Assembly (NCBI RefSeq): GCF_965638725.1
Contig: NC_134974.1
Span: 496,001 to 560,000, forward strand
Direction: 5' to 3'
From: Aptenodytes patagonicus
Taxonomy: Eukaryota; Chordata; Aves; Sphenisciformes; Spheniscidae
Length of the DNA: 64,000 nt
This document shows positions 35,840 through 47,500 of this stretch, piece after piece; positions within the stretch are counted from its first letter, which is position 1; the number at the start of each line of letters is the position of its first letter. A program made the translations under genes and the position numbers. The notes beneath the pieces were generated by a model. It saw only the letters and a list, made by a program, of their open reading frames with translations, ran no database searches and was not told the DNA's origin.

Positions 35840-35945
35840 GCGCAGTCCCCGCCAGGGGGCAGTCGCGGCCGGGAGCCACTTCCTGCGCGGGGGGGCGGTA
35901 CTTCCGGCGGGCGCCGCGGGTGCTGCCGGGAGCCGTAGTTCCGTG
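35840..35945. promoter_or_regulatory. CTCF / ETS / ZNF143-like motif cluster beside the ADAM15 3' end
   Basis: CCGCCAGGGGGCAG at 35849-35862 matches the CTCF core. ACTTCCT (35878-35884) and ACTTCCGG (35900-35907) are ETS-type. The reverse strand of 35921-35940 reads AACTACGGCTCCCGGCAGCA, resembling a ZNF143 site. The segment is CpG-rich and lies between the minisatellite and the ADAM15 polyadenylation signal. It may be an insulator or a promoter of an unrecognised transcript. Confidence 0.5.
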
Positions 35946-36025
35946 GGGCGGCGCGGCCGGTCCCGCTCCCCCCGCCCCGGGGCCCCCGGTCCGGCGGAGG
36001 CAGCGCGGAGGCAGCTCACAGACCC

Positions 36026-36031
36026 TTTATT
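36026..36031 (-). terminator. ADAM15 polyadenylation signal AATAAA
   Basis: TTTATT on the plus strand, 110 nt past the ADAM15 stop codon (36141). A short 3' UTR is implied. Confidence 0.8.
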
Positions 36032-36140
36032 GGCGTCGGCGGGGGACAAGCGGGCGGCGAGGCCCCGCGGGGCCCGGGGCGAGGCCTTCCCCACGGCCCG
36101 GCCCGGCGACTCCAGCGCTGCGGCGGTCCCGGCCCGCGGC

Positions 36141-39100
36141 TCAGGTCTCCCGCTGGGCGCCCGCCGGCGGCGGGGGAGCCGGCCTGGGGGAGAGAGGCGG
36201 GCGGTGACGGGGCCGCAACATGGCACCCCACTCTGGCTCCCCCCAGCCCCCTGCTCTGGCTCCCCGGCCCTCCTGGCTCCCCCCTCTGCCCTCCCTACAG
36301 CCCCCACCTGCACCCCACTTTGGCCCCCTGCAGCCCCCCACCCTGGCACCCTACAGCCTCCCCCACTCTGGCCCCTACAGCCCCCACTCGCCCCCCACCT
36401 TGGCCTCCCCAGCCCGGTCCTGTCTGTCCCCCCCCACACCCCCTTACCTGGAGGGAATCACCGTGACGTAGGGGTGGCCGGGGGGTGTCTCGCTGCGGGG
36501 GAGCGAAGGCCCCGGGGGGTCCGAGGGCAGCGGCCGCTGAGGCGGGGGGGGCTTGGCTGGACCTGGGGGCTGTGGGGGGAATGGGGGTGTCAAAGCTGCG
36601 GCACGGGTCAACCCCCCCCGATGGGCTCAGGGGGGGGCCCAAACCACCTCCCTTGCCCCAGGGGGGGCAGGGGGAGGCCCGGTCCAGGCGCACGCCATCC
36701 TGCTCCACACGCCGGTGCCGCCGCCGTGCCGCCGTTACCTGAGTGCCTGGCGCCACGGGGTCCGCAGGCAGCGGGCGTGTGGGGGGAGGCGGCCTGTCCG
36801 AGGGGGGGGCCTGGGCAGAGAGAGCAGGGACAGTGAGACAGCTGGGGGACAGCGAGACAGCTTGGGGACCGGTGGCCGCGGGGCTGAGCCTCCCGCCGGG
36901 CAGGAGGTTTTTTGGGGGCCCAGGGCTCTCCCGTGGGGGGGGTACCGGCTCTGCCAGGCGGTGTGTGCCAGGAGCCGCGCCACGGAGGGGCCGCAGCCCG
37001 CAGGTCCCCGAGAGCTGGTGTGCAGCCAGGCATGCAGCAGTGGCCGGCAGCCGGGGAGGTGCTGTCCGGGACCCCCACCCCGGCCCGGGCGTTACCTTGG
37101 GAGGAGGGTCCGGCGGGAGAGGCCGGGAGGGCGGGTCGGGCCGGGCTGAGCCGAGAGCAGCCGGCTGCGGAGAGAGGGAGAGGGGGCAGGCGTGCCATGC
37201 AGCCCTGGAGCGGGGCAAGCCGTGCAGCATGCGGAGAACCCCCTCCCACCGCGAAGCAGAGACCCCCCCCACACACCACAGCGGACGGCTCCGGGGCCCA
37301 GCCCCGCGCCAGCAGCCCCGGTTTGGATGGCCGCCGCGGCCCCTGGCTGGGCACTGATCCCGGAGAAGCGCAGCCAGTGCTGAGCGCAGCACAGGGCACC
37401 GGAGCAGCGCGGTCCAGGGCCGTGCCAGGCTGCTCCTGTCCCAAGGCGCCGCAGAGTTGAACGGCACGGCCCCGGTGCAGAGGGATGCTCAGAGCTGGTA
37501 CCCAGGGATGCCTCCTTGGCAACAACCAGACAGAACCCCGGTACCCATGGCAACCACAGCGTGTTACCACGGCAACAGCAGCCCCCTCCATCCCCAGCCC
37601 CCTGGCTCTCACCTTGCTGCTGTGCATGACCTGCAGCTCCGTGGCCTGACGCCACTGTGGGGGCCGGGGGCGCTCGGGGGGGGCCTGGCTGCCCAACCGG
37701 GGCTCCAGCTGCGAGATCCTGCAGGGGAGAGGCAGGATCAGGCCCTGCTCGCTCCGGGTGCTCAGGGGGAGCCCGCACGGTGACAAAGCGACACCGACAC
37801 CAGCAGAAGCCCAAGAGAAACGAACCCCTCGGCACCGGAAGATGCGACACCCTGCACCCCGGGGCTGCCCCACACCCCACGGGCACTGCCAGGGGAAGAT
37901 CGCAGCACCGGAGGCCTTGCGAAGCAGGACGGCTCAGGGACAGCCCCACGCCCAGGCTCCGGCAGCGACGTTACCCGCTCCAGCCGTCTGGGGCTTCTGG
38001 ACCCAGGAATCGGACCCGGGTCTCAGCGCTGTGGGGAGAAGAGTGGGGGGCTCAGCCCAGGCCCGGGGGGGGGGGGAGCAGCAGGAGGGGGAGGAACCGC
38101 GGTGACATGGGGCGACGATGCATGACAGGGTCTGCTACCTGCGCCGGGGGGATGCACACAGGCACACGCACACAGACTGTCACCTGCTCGGGGACACACG
38201 CATGCACACCGCTCCGTCAGCTGCCATGGGATGCACGCGCGCGTGCAAACATACATGCACGTGCCCGCTTACCCACCACACACATGTGCGTGCCCACATG
38301 CAGGCAGGCAGCCCCGGTACCTGCCACGGCACACACAGAGGCGTGCATGCCACCCGCCCCCGCCGGCTCGGTTACCTGTACTGGCAGGAGGTCCCCTTGC
38401 CGAGCTGGCAGAGGTGCTTGTGCAGTCCGGTGCGACGGGCGCAGCAGAGCCCCAGCACCAGGGCCAGCCCGAGCAGCGCGCTCAGCAGCAGGGCGGTGGG
38501 CAGGGCGCTCCCCCCTGTGGAAAGCGGCACGTCAGCCCCCCCGCTGCGCCCCACGCCGGCTCCAGCCGCGCCAGCCACACAAAGCCCCATTCTCCGCACG
38601 GCAGCGGCTGCCTGCCTCTGCCCTCACCTCGCTCCAGGGTGGTGGGGCCGCTGTCCTGGCTGCCCCCCGCGCCAGGGCTCTCACAGGTTGGGGGGGCCCA
38701 GCCCTGCTCGCAGTGGCAATGCCCATGGTTGTTGCACACCTGGGTGGGTGACACTGAGCCTCAGCCCCCAGCAGGTCCCCCCCTCCAGCACCCACCCCAG
38801 CCCCCGCACTCACCCCGTGCCCGTGGCACTTGCTCCGGCACTGCTGGTCACCCAGTGCAGAGACATCCTGGCACCGGCGCTGGAGGCACACCTGCCAGGG
38901 GACGGGGCGTCAGCACTGGCTGAGCCCCCCGGCCCCTTCCCCGCCGCCCTGGTGCTCACCTTCCCGGGGCCGCAGGCAGTGCCAGGCAGCACCATGGCTG
39001 CATCGCTCACGTCCTTGTCCCAGGGCAGGAGGGTCCCTTGGCAGGACCCTGCCGGTGTGCCCCCCTGGGTAGTGCCGTGCTGGCACTGCAGCATCCCACA

Positions 39101-42100
39101 GCCGGCATCCCTGCAGAGACAGAGGGGTCAGGGGCTGGGGGGACGGCGATGGGGAGGGATAGTGATGGGGGGGAGAATGGCACTCACCGCTGGGCACAGG
39201 AGACGTAGGAGCCGTTGGGGAGCTGCCCGCAGTGCCCGCGTTCGTCCCCTTTTGCGTTCAGGGAGGCCATGCAGGAGCTGGAGATGGGGCTGGCGCCTGC
39301 AGAGGGGGGGGCAGCGAGCCTCAGCACCCCCACCCAGCCCCCAGCCCCCAGCCCAGCCCCACCGTACCTGGCCCCAGCAGCTGCTGGCACTGCCCCTCGT
39401 AGGTGGCGCAGGCGCCGCCGTAGCAGACCGCCCGCCCGCCGGCACAGGGCTGCCCGTCCTGCAGGAAGGCATCGGGCGGGCAGTGTGGTGAGACCCCGTC
39501 ACAGAATTCGGGCAGGTCGCACTCGCCCAGGGGCTCCCGGCATGGGTGTCCGGCACGGTGCAGCTGTGGGGGGGTACAGTCAGATGAGCGGGGACCCCCA
39601 GGAAACCCACCCCAGGAAGTGGCTGGAGTGCCAGCGCCACCAGCTGCCCGTCTCCACGCACCTGGCAGTCCTGGCAGCAGGTGTCCCCTGTGGCGCACTC
39701 GGCCCCGGGCACCAGCTGGCAGGTGCTGCTGTTGCAGCAGGGATCCGTGCACTCCTGCTGGCAGAGGGGCTGCGGTGAGCGGGTGGCACCAGCATCCCCC
39801 CTGCCAGCCCCTTGGCAGGGTGGGGACACGGTGCCCCTGGGCAGAGCCATGGCATGGGCAGCCCCGGGCTCAGGAGAAGGGGGGTGGTCGCAGGGGGGAC
39901 CCCAGCCCGCCCAGAGCCCCCCATACCACGCTGAGGCCACAGTCGCAGCCCTCGCCCGGCTCCAGGAAGCGGTTTCCACAGCGGGGGCTCCCGGCCAGGC
40001 GCCGGGGCTCAGGGACGTTGGAGAGGCACCAGCCCTGTCCCCGCCGCAGGCTGCGCTCCAGGTCCTGCCGGCTGCAGTTGCTGAAGCTCAAGCCGGGCGT
40101 CAGCCTGCGGAGCCAGAGAGGGGCCGGTGAGGTGGGGAGGGCACTCGGCCCCGGCCCCCCACAGCCCTGCCCGCTGCTCTCACCCCGTGGGCGACGCCAT
40201 GATGCAGCCGCGGTCCTGCCGGAGGTCACTGCAGTCGCAGAAGCGCCTGGCACTGTCGTGGCGCATGCCCAGGTTGTGCCCCAGCTGATGGGCCACAGTG
40301 GAGGCGACGACGAGAACGCTGACCGAGTGGTCCTGTGGGACAAGGCGGGGTCAGTGTGGGCAGGCAGCAGGGGGACGGGGTGGGGATGGCGGGTACTCAC
40401 CATGCTGACCCCCCCGGAGCGCGCTGGGGAACACATGGAGGCTTGAGCTGACATTCCCACTGAGACATCGTCAAAGCGGGCACCCCTGGGGAGAGAGTGC
40501 AGGGGTCGGGGAGGGCTGCCTGCGCGCCCTGTCCCCTGTCCCTGTCCCTGTCCCGTCCCCCACTCACGTGAGGAGCTGGGCATTGTCGTGGGGCAGCCGG
40601 GGCAGCAGCTCCTCCCGGCGCCAGCGCAGGAACCGCTCCAGCGCAGCCCGGGCACTGCCGCCCACCACGAACCTGTCGCCCTCGCTCCAGACCTCCACCG
40701 CCAGCAAGGCCACTCGCACTCCCAGCGGCTGGAAGAACTGGGGGACACGGGGGTGTCAGAGACCCCCGGCACCACAGCAGCGAGGGCACAGCCAAGCCGA
40801 GCACCGGGCTGGGATGGATGGTGGCCAGCAGGTCACAGTGGCAACTCACCGCATCCACCTGGTTGGCGATTTCCAGGGTCCGGGTGTGGACACGTTGCAT
40901 GTCGGGGTAATTCTGGAACTGAGGGTGCAGGGAAAGGCATCAGGGGGGCCGGCGGGGGAGCAGGGCAGCCCCTGCGCTGGGGACGTCTGCCCAGCACTCA
41001 CCGCAGCATGGTCAACCACCATCACCAGCTCCACGAACCGCTGCTCTGCCACCGCCCGCTTGCCCTGGGGAGGAGAGGGGGTCAGGGTCAGGGCATGGGC
41101 GAGGGGACGCTCTCCGGCAGGGCAAGACCCATGGGTGACCTACCCTCTGCGGCCAAGGGGGCTCCGTCTCCTCCGCCTCCGCCCGGCGTGGGTCCGGGGG
41201 GTCCTGCCCGCAGGCCCGCGGTGCCAGCCGGACCTCCCGCAGCCGGTATGCGATGTGCCGCCCTAGGGAGCTGCTAGCATCCGGCTCCAGCCCGTAGCTC
41301 CTGGTCTCTGACAGCCGGAGGTGGCCGCTGGGGAAGGGGAGAGGAGGCATCAGCAGCATGGTGGGAGCTAGGCTTGGAGCCCGCCGGGGCTGGGGGCTCA
41401 CCTGAGTCCAGCGCAGGCGCAGAGGCTGGCCCAGGAGCCGGGGAAGCCCCGCACTGTCCCCCGGTAGCAGCAGTGCTCCTGCAGCAGAGAGGGGGACTCA
41501 GGAGCCAGCCCCGTACTGGGGTCTCCCTGGGGCACAGGGATGGCTCGGGGACACCGCTGGGGACACGACACGCCTGGGCCCTACCTGCTTGCTGGCCTCT
41601 TGCGTCACCCGCGTGCCGTTGGGCAGGTAGTAGAGCAGCGCCCCGGCGCCCAGCACCAGCTCCCTGCCAGAGGCATGCGTCACCCCCGCAGCAGGGACCC
41701 CCAGCTCACCCCACTCTGAGCACACCACCGATGAAAATGGGGACCCTGGTACCTCCCACCCTGCTGTGGGTGCACCTCAGATGGAGACAGGGTGCCTGGG
41801 ACCCCCACCCCACATGTACCATGGATGGAGAAGGGGAACAAGGGACCCCCACTCCATGTGCACCATGGACGGAGAGAGGGTCCCCCAGACCCCCACCCCT
41901 TGTGCACCATGGATGGAGACGGAGCCCATGACACCCCCATCCTGCATGCACCATTCATGGATACGGGACCCCCGGGACCCCCATCCCACTCCCACCCCTG
42001 CTCTACCCCAGCCAGCTGACGACTCACCAGTTTTGCTCCAGCTCCAGCACCAGCCGTGTCCCCTCCAGCTCCAGCAGGACCCGCAGCCGGGCGGGGAACC

Positions 42101-43778
42101 CCCCCTGCCACAGGCAGCGGTTACAGGAGGACCCCCTGCCCCAGGGAACCTGACCCTACGCCAAGCTGCGGGTCTCCTCCTGTCCCCACGCACCCTCTGA
42201 AATGCCGTGACCCCCATCGGGGTGTCGGCAGGGGGCCGGGGGACCCGCCTGGCCCTGGCGTGTGCCCGGAGGGAGGGGGCGGAAGGGATCCCCTGCCCAC
42301 CCCGGCCCCCGCCCTCGTGCCCCGCAGGAAGCGTCACTCCCTCCTGGGCTCATTGTGCTGGAGAAGGGGGCGTCGGACAGAGCCGGGCCCCCCCCGCCGC
42401 CCCCTGTGCTTCCTGCCCGGTGCAGCGCGGCGGAAACACCAGAGAGACTCCCAACGGCCACGGCGCGGGCTGGGCCCTTCCGCCCCAGCCAGGAGGAGTG
42501 CCGGGCGCAGGGTGGGTGCTCTGACCCAGCAAGGTCCCTCCCGGTATCAGGAGAGGAGGGGAAAGGGCGTTTGCTGGGGGCCCCCTCCCCACTGCCCCTC
42601 GGGTGCCCAGAGGCTCTGGGTGCTTGGACCACCAGGGACTTGGGGTCAGGGGACCTGGATGCCGGGTTTCCTGCACCGGGAAGGGGGCAGGGGGAGGTGG
42701 CGTCGTGCAGGCAGCCCCCATCCCACCGTCACGATCCCCTATGTGGTGAGGGCACCCCAGGGACGAGCGTGAGGGCTCACCTGGGTCGCCTCTGCCAGGC
42801 TGAGCGTCCGGTCCTCCCGCAGGACCCACGGGGTCACATGCCAGGACTGTCCCAATTCTGCATGGCGCTGCCGTGAGCTGTCACCTACACGGGGCCCAGA
42901 GCCGCTCCGTCACACCTTCGTCACACATCACATCCCGGCCCACCACGGTCACCCATCACAGCACGGCCCCCCAGGGCCAGGGCAGGGGTTCGGAGTGGGG
43001 AGCAGGAACGGGGACTCCCACACTCACCCCAGCAGCTCCCGGGGTGCCCCCAGGCAAAGCCCTGAGCATCCCCCAGCCGCACCACGCAGGGCGCCGGCTC
43101 CCAGCGGAGCCTGGGAGACATCCGGAGATGATGCCCGGAGGTGACCCCCGCGGTGGGAGGTGGCAGGGGAACGGGGAGCGCACGCCCCTGTCGCGGGATG
43201 GGCTTCCCGGGGTCTCCTGCCAGGCCTTGCGTCAGCCCCGGCCCAGCTGCCCAGTACAACCAGCTCGGGGACCGGGGCAGGGCTGGGAGGCCCGGCCCGG
43301 CTGACTCAGTGTCCTTCACCCCCCCGCAGCCCGCCCTTCCTCCCGGCTCTCCGGGGGACCCCCGCCCTCCTGGGGCCCGGAGGATGCTGGAGGGGCGGGG
43401 GTCCCCCGCAGACCTCGCTCCCCGCGGCCCCGCCAGCCCGGGGACCGCCGGTCCCCACGGCGCAGCCGGCTCCGCGGCTGGACCAAACGGCGGTCCCCGG
43501 AGGGCACCGAGCATCCCGCGGGGCTGCGACCCCCGACGCCCCGCACGGGCCCCCCCCGGCTGCTGCCGGTCCCCGAGGGTCCCCGCGCGATGCCCCGGAG
43601 GAGGCGAGGAGCGGACCCCTACGGGCTGGGGCACACGGACCGACGGCCCCGCCGGGACCCCCCGTCCCCGCTCACCTGCGCCGCTCCCGTTGGCCCCGGT
43701 GCCGGCGGCGAGGAGCAGCCCCGCGGCAAGGAGGAGGAGGAGGAAGAGGAGGAGCAGCCGCAGCGCCCGCGCCCCCAT
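36141..43778 (-). CDS. ADAM15: ADAM15 metalloprotease-disintegrin, 25 coding exons
   Basis: Exons: 43778-43676, 42884-42781, 42104-42028, 41663-41585, 41478-41402, 41327-41144, 41064-41002, 40918-40850, 40737-40568, 40485-40401, 40332-40184, 40104-39927, 39754-39662, 39563-39368, 39296-39188, 39110-38960, 38891-38814, 38739-38628, 38514-38376, 38028-37975, 37718-37613, 37164-37096, 36810-36739, 36569-36448, 36183-36141. All phases agree; 893 aa (human long forms about 860). Order: Leu-rich signal peptide; prodomain with cysteine-switch-like RACGQ (C186); furin site RGKR (208-211); metalloprotease domain; Met-turn CIM (M382); disintegrin domain; Cys-rich region; EGF-like module; transmembrane segment about 696-717; proline-rich tail with PSRPLPPDP and [11 protein letters not shown]3 ligands. 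The zinc motif reads [11 protein letters not shown] (352-362): the catalytic Glu is Gln (codon 40285-40287). The disintegrin loop has LGE (489-491) where human has RGD. Exon 13 has a CAGCAG double acceptor. Confidence 0.96.
41690..41990. repeat. Minisatellite in ADAM15 intron 3
   Basis: About six copies, period about 47-50 bp, built around GCACCATGGATGGAGA and GGGACCCCCACCC. Non-coding, between coding exons 4 and 3. Confidence 0.75.
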
Positions 43779-44110
43779 CGCCCTCCCGCAGCCCGAGCGG
43801 GACTCGGCGGCCCCGGGCAGGCGGCTCCCGAGCTGACCCGCCGCGGCCGCCCCCGCCGGTGCTCCCGCCGCGCATGGCACCGCCGCCGCCGATCGCCCGG
43901 CCCGGCCCGGCCCGGGAGGAGGAACTTCCTGCCCGGCCCCCGCCCGGCTCCGCCCGCCGCCCCGCCGCCGCTCCGCCGGCGACGCCCAGCCCGGCCGGTG
44001 CGGGGGGGGGGGGGGGCCGGGCGGCCGCGCCTCGGAGGCGGCTCCGGGGCTCCGCGCAGCGGCGGCTCCGTGTGCGCCGGGAGCCGGCTGCCACTGCGAC
44101 GGAGACCCCC
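43380..44110. promoter_or_regulatory. CpG island and promoter of ADAM15
   Basis: CpG-dense region over exon 1 and about 330 bp upstream on the gene strand. No TATA box is evident. Confidence 0.6.
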
Positions 44111-44144
44111 TTCACCGCTGCCGTGGAGCCGGACCCCCGCCTTC

Positions 44145-44500
44145 TCCATCCCGTGCTCTGGAGACCCCTGCCTTCGTTATCCCATACGGTGCAGACCTCC
44201 GCCCTCATTACCCCATACACCGGACAGCCCCACCTTCACCATCCCATGCACCGGAGACCCCTGCCTTCATCACCCGGTACACTGGAGACCTCACCTTCAC
44301 TACCTCATTCAGTGGAGACCCCCACCTCCGTCACCCCATACACTCGAGACCCCCGCCTTCCCCAACCCATACATCAGAGACCCCTGCGTTCACCATCCCA
44401 TACACAGAAGACCCCCCACCTTCATCACCCTTACACCCCCTTTCACCACTCTGTACACCAGAGACCCCCACCCCCGCAGATGCACCCCACAGACCCCACT
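44145..44500. repeat. Tandem repeat between ADAM15 promoter and DCST1 3' end
   Basis: About ten copies of a roughly 31-34 bp unit containing ATCCCATACACCGGAGACCC and CTGCCTTCACC. It fills the space between the ADAM15 CpG island and the DCST1 polyadenylation signal. Confidence 0.8.
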
Positions 44501-44527
44501 TCACGCCGTGCACGGGGGGTCGCAGCC

Positions 44528-44533
44528 TTTATT
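44528..44533 (-). terminator. DCST1 polyadenylation signal AATAAA
   Basis: Lies only 11 nt past the stop codon (44545-44547), implying a 3' UTR of a few tens of nucleotides. Confidence 0.75.
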
Positions 44534-44544
44534 GCCGGGCGCCC

Positions 44545-47500
44545 TCAGGCCGCGTACCCTGCGTCCTCCTCGCTGCTGTCCTGGGAGAGGCCGCAGTCCC
44601 CAGGGGTGCAGGCAAGGCACACGCTGCCCGCCTCCCGCCAGCACGGCCTGCAGTACAGGGCGCTGCAGGTGGGCGCGGGGCAGACCCGGTCCCGGGGGGT
44701 CTCAGGCGCCCCACAGACTGTGCAGCTCCGGCGTGTCCAGCGGCGCAGGCGCGGCCAGTGCCGGCAGCACCACTCCAGCAGTGACGTCCCCTGCAGCAGG
44801 GCCAGGGCCGTGTGGGGCTCGGGCTGAGCAGCCGCCCCATGGGGGAACAGACCTGGGATCGGGTGACAGTGAAGCCCCCCGCCCCAGCATCCTGGTGCGG
44901 TCCCAGCCCCGCGTCCCCGTCCCCGCTCACCAGTCCCGGGTGCTGCTGTGCCCGCCGGGCGATACGTTTCCGCTGCCGGTGGACGAAGCTCTGCCGCTGC
45001 CGCAGCAGCTTGTTGTAGAGGTAGAGCACGCGGCTCTTCTCCCGCTGCACCGGCAAAGACCATGAGGTGTGGCCGGGGGCACCAGCCTACCGCAAAAACT
45101 GCCCCCTGGGCCAGCCCTGGCTGTGCTGGGCCCTCAGCTGGCGCCGGGGCTGCCACTCACCTTGGGGAAGTAGAAGGCAGCGATGGCACGGCGCAGGCGG
45201 TACGTGTAGACCTGGGCCAGGCAGAGCAGCGCCAGCACGGCCAGGGGCAGGCAGCTGCCCACGTATTGCTGCCTTGTCATGCCCTGGGGTTGTGGCAGGC
45301 AGGCTGGGGACAAAGTGGCAGCACTGAGCCCCCTGGGGAAAGCCCCCTGGCCCCTCTCTCAGGCAGGAGCAGGCAGGCCATGGAGCTGAGGGGAGTCCCA
45401 TCCCCTGACGGGACTCACCGAAGTTGGATGTCTCCAGCTGGGTGTCAGAGGAGGTATTGAGGGCCCCGATGGTGCTCCGCAGGAGCCGAGCCATCAGGGA
45501 CGTGCCTGTCACCTGCACAGCCAAGTGGTGGCTGCCTGTGGGACGGGAGCACATGGGGGGGGCTGCAGAGCTGGGGAGGCAGGTGGAGGGTAGGGGAGGA
45601 CCCTTGCATTGCTGCGGGGCACGGGCTGGAGGCTGCCCCCCGGCACCGTGGGGCTGGGAGCTCACTGTGGAAGGAGTACTGCACGAAGGAGTGCTGCTGG
45701 ATGATGCTGAGCATGGTGAAGAGCACGTGGTCGAGGCCACAGGCGAGGAGGAGGAGGAGCAGCGGCGGGATGCACTCCAGCAGCTCCAGCACCTGTGGGG
45801 AGTGGGGTCCATCACAGCCTGCCCCCCAACCCTGGCCCCCCAGCCCCCCGCCAGCCCCTCACCATGCTCTGCAGCTCGGGCGGCTGCACAGTCAGGCGAC
45901 ACGGGAAGATGACAGCCGAGACCTCTGCCCGGCGCAGGGGCAGCAGCGTCCGCTTGTGCTGGGGGAGGGGGAGCAGGATGGCTCAGCGCAGCTCCCCGGG
46001 ACCCCCTGCCAGGGGTGGGGGGCCGCCCTCTGCCACTTCTCCCCCCCTCACCTGCTTTCTGCGGCGGGCATCGATTTGGCGGAAGTAGGTGGTGACGTAG
46101 AGGTTGTCGAAGCAGATGTCCTGGCAGTACCGCTTGGTGTAGGAGAAAGCCCTGGCAAGAGGGAGGGGTCCAGGGGGGGTGAGGGACTGGCTGAAGCTCC
46201 CCAGGACCCCCCCCTTGTCTTCGTGCCCTCCCAGACCTGCTGCTAAAGGAGACCCCCACCCCTCCGTGCCCTGTGGCTGGCACAGGGGTGCCCCTCCCCC
46301 CATCCCAGGGCTCACGAGATGAAGACGAGGAGGAAGGTGCAGGAGAGCAGCAGGCGGAAGAAGGAGATGGCTTGGCCCAGGTGGGCGCCATGCTGCCGCA
46401 GGTGCGAGGTCACCTCCTCCATCAGCTGCTCCGCCGACACGTTGGCGCCCAGCAGCATCTCGCGGTGTTCCTCCTGCGGCGGAGGGGCTGTGGGGCCAGG
46501 CAGGATCCGGTCCCCACCCCAGCCCTGGGTGGAGGGGACAGGCACCCACCTGGAATACAACACTGGCGCTGAAGTCCTGGCTGAGGTTGCTGACGGAGTT
46601 GTTCACCAGGTCGTACATCTGCCCGAAGTTGCCCTCCACGGGGATCTTGTCCCAACACCAGCTGTGCATGACTGTGGGGATGGAGCGGGGACAGTGCTGG
46701 CAGAGCTGGGACCCCCAGGCATCGCCCTGGCACAGGCTGCGGCTGCCATTCTGGGGGCTGCAGGGGGCAGAGCTGGAGCCGTCCCACTGAGGGAGGACAG
46801 GGCGGGGGTCCCACATGTCACCCACCCTTGACAATGTGGCAGAGGAACTTGAACTTCATGGGCAGGCAGAGGAGGTGGCTGATGAGGGGCACGACCACTT
46901 GTGCCATGCAAACCTCGTGCTTGGTGCTGAACCAGTCCTGGCAGCGCTGCATGCCCAGCTCGATCACATCTGGGGGGCAGGAGTCCTCAGCTGCCCGCGC
47001 ACCCCCATCCCTGCTGGCCTGGACACCATCCAGGGTGCCCTGTGAGGCCAGCAAAGGGGGCTGCGGCAGCCCCATCCCCTGGCCGGCAGCCACCTGCACC
47101 GCGTGCTGCCAGCCTCCTGCCCGCCCCGCTCACAGGTACAGCGCAGTTTGGTCTTCATCTCGTACAGCTGCTGGGTGCTGGGGGCTGGCCGGGGGTCTGG
47201 GTGCTGGTGCTGCCGCAGGTCGTACCCCTCCTCACTGGCCACCTCCTCGTTCAGTCCCATGAAGGCGCGCGAGATGTTCCGCATCTCGGCGCTCAGCGTC
47301 CGCCCGCTCCGCTGCCGGGGGGACACACACAGGCTTGGCTCTGCTCCCCCCCCGACGCCCCCCCCCGCCTGCCCCGGCCCCCCGCCTCACCACCATGTCC
47401 TCCATCACCCTGCGCAGGGGGGCCATCGACACTCGCCAGAGCTGGAGGCTGTGGTTGACCTGCAGCTCTGCCACGCAGCCCAGCGAGCGCGTCACCTCCT

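Noticed and set aside
33113-36439. Very long open frames (over 1,000 codons on the minus strand, over 300 on the plus) rich in Cys, His and Val
   Set aside because: They run through the 34.2-35.8 kb minisatellite. The repeat lacks stops in several frames on both strands and the peptides are periodic copies of the unit, so this is not a gene.
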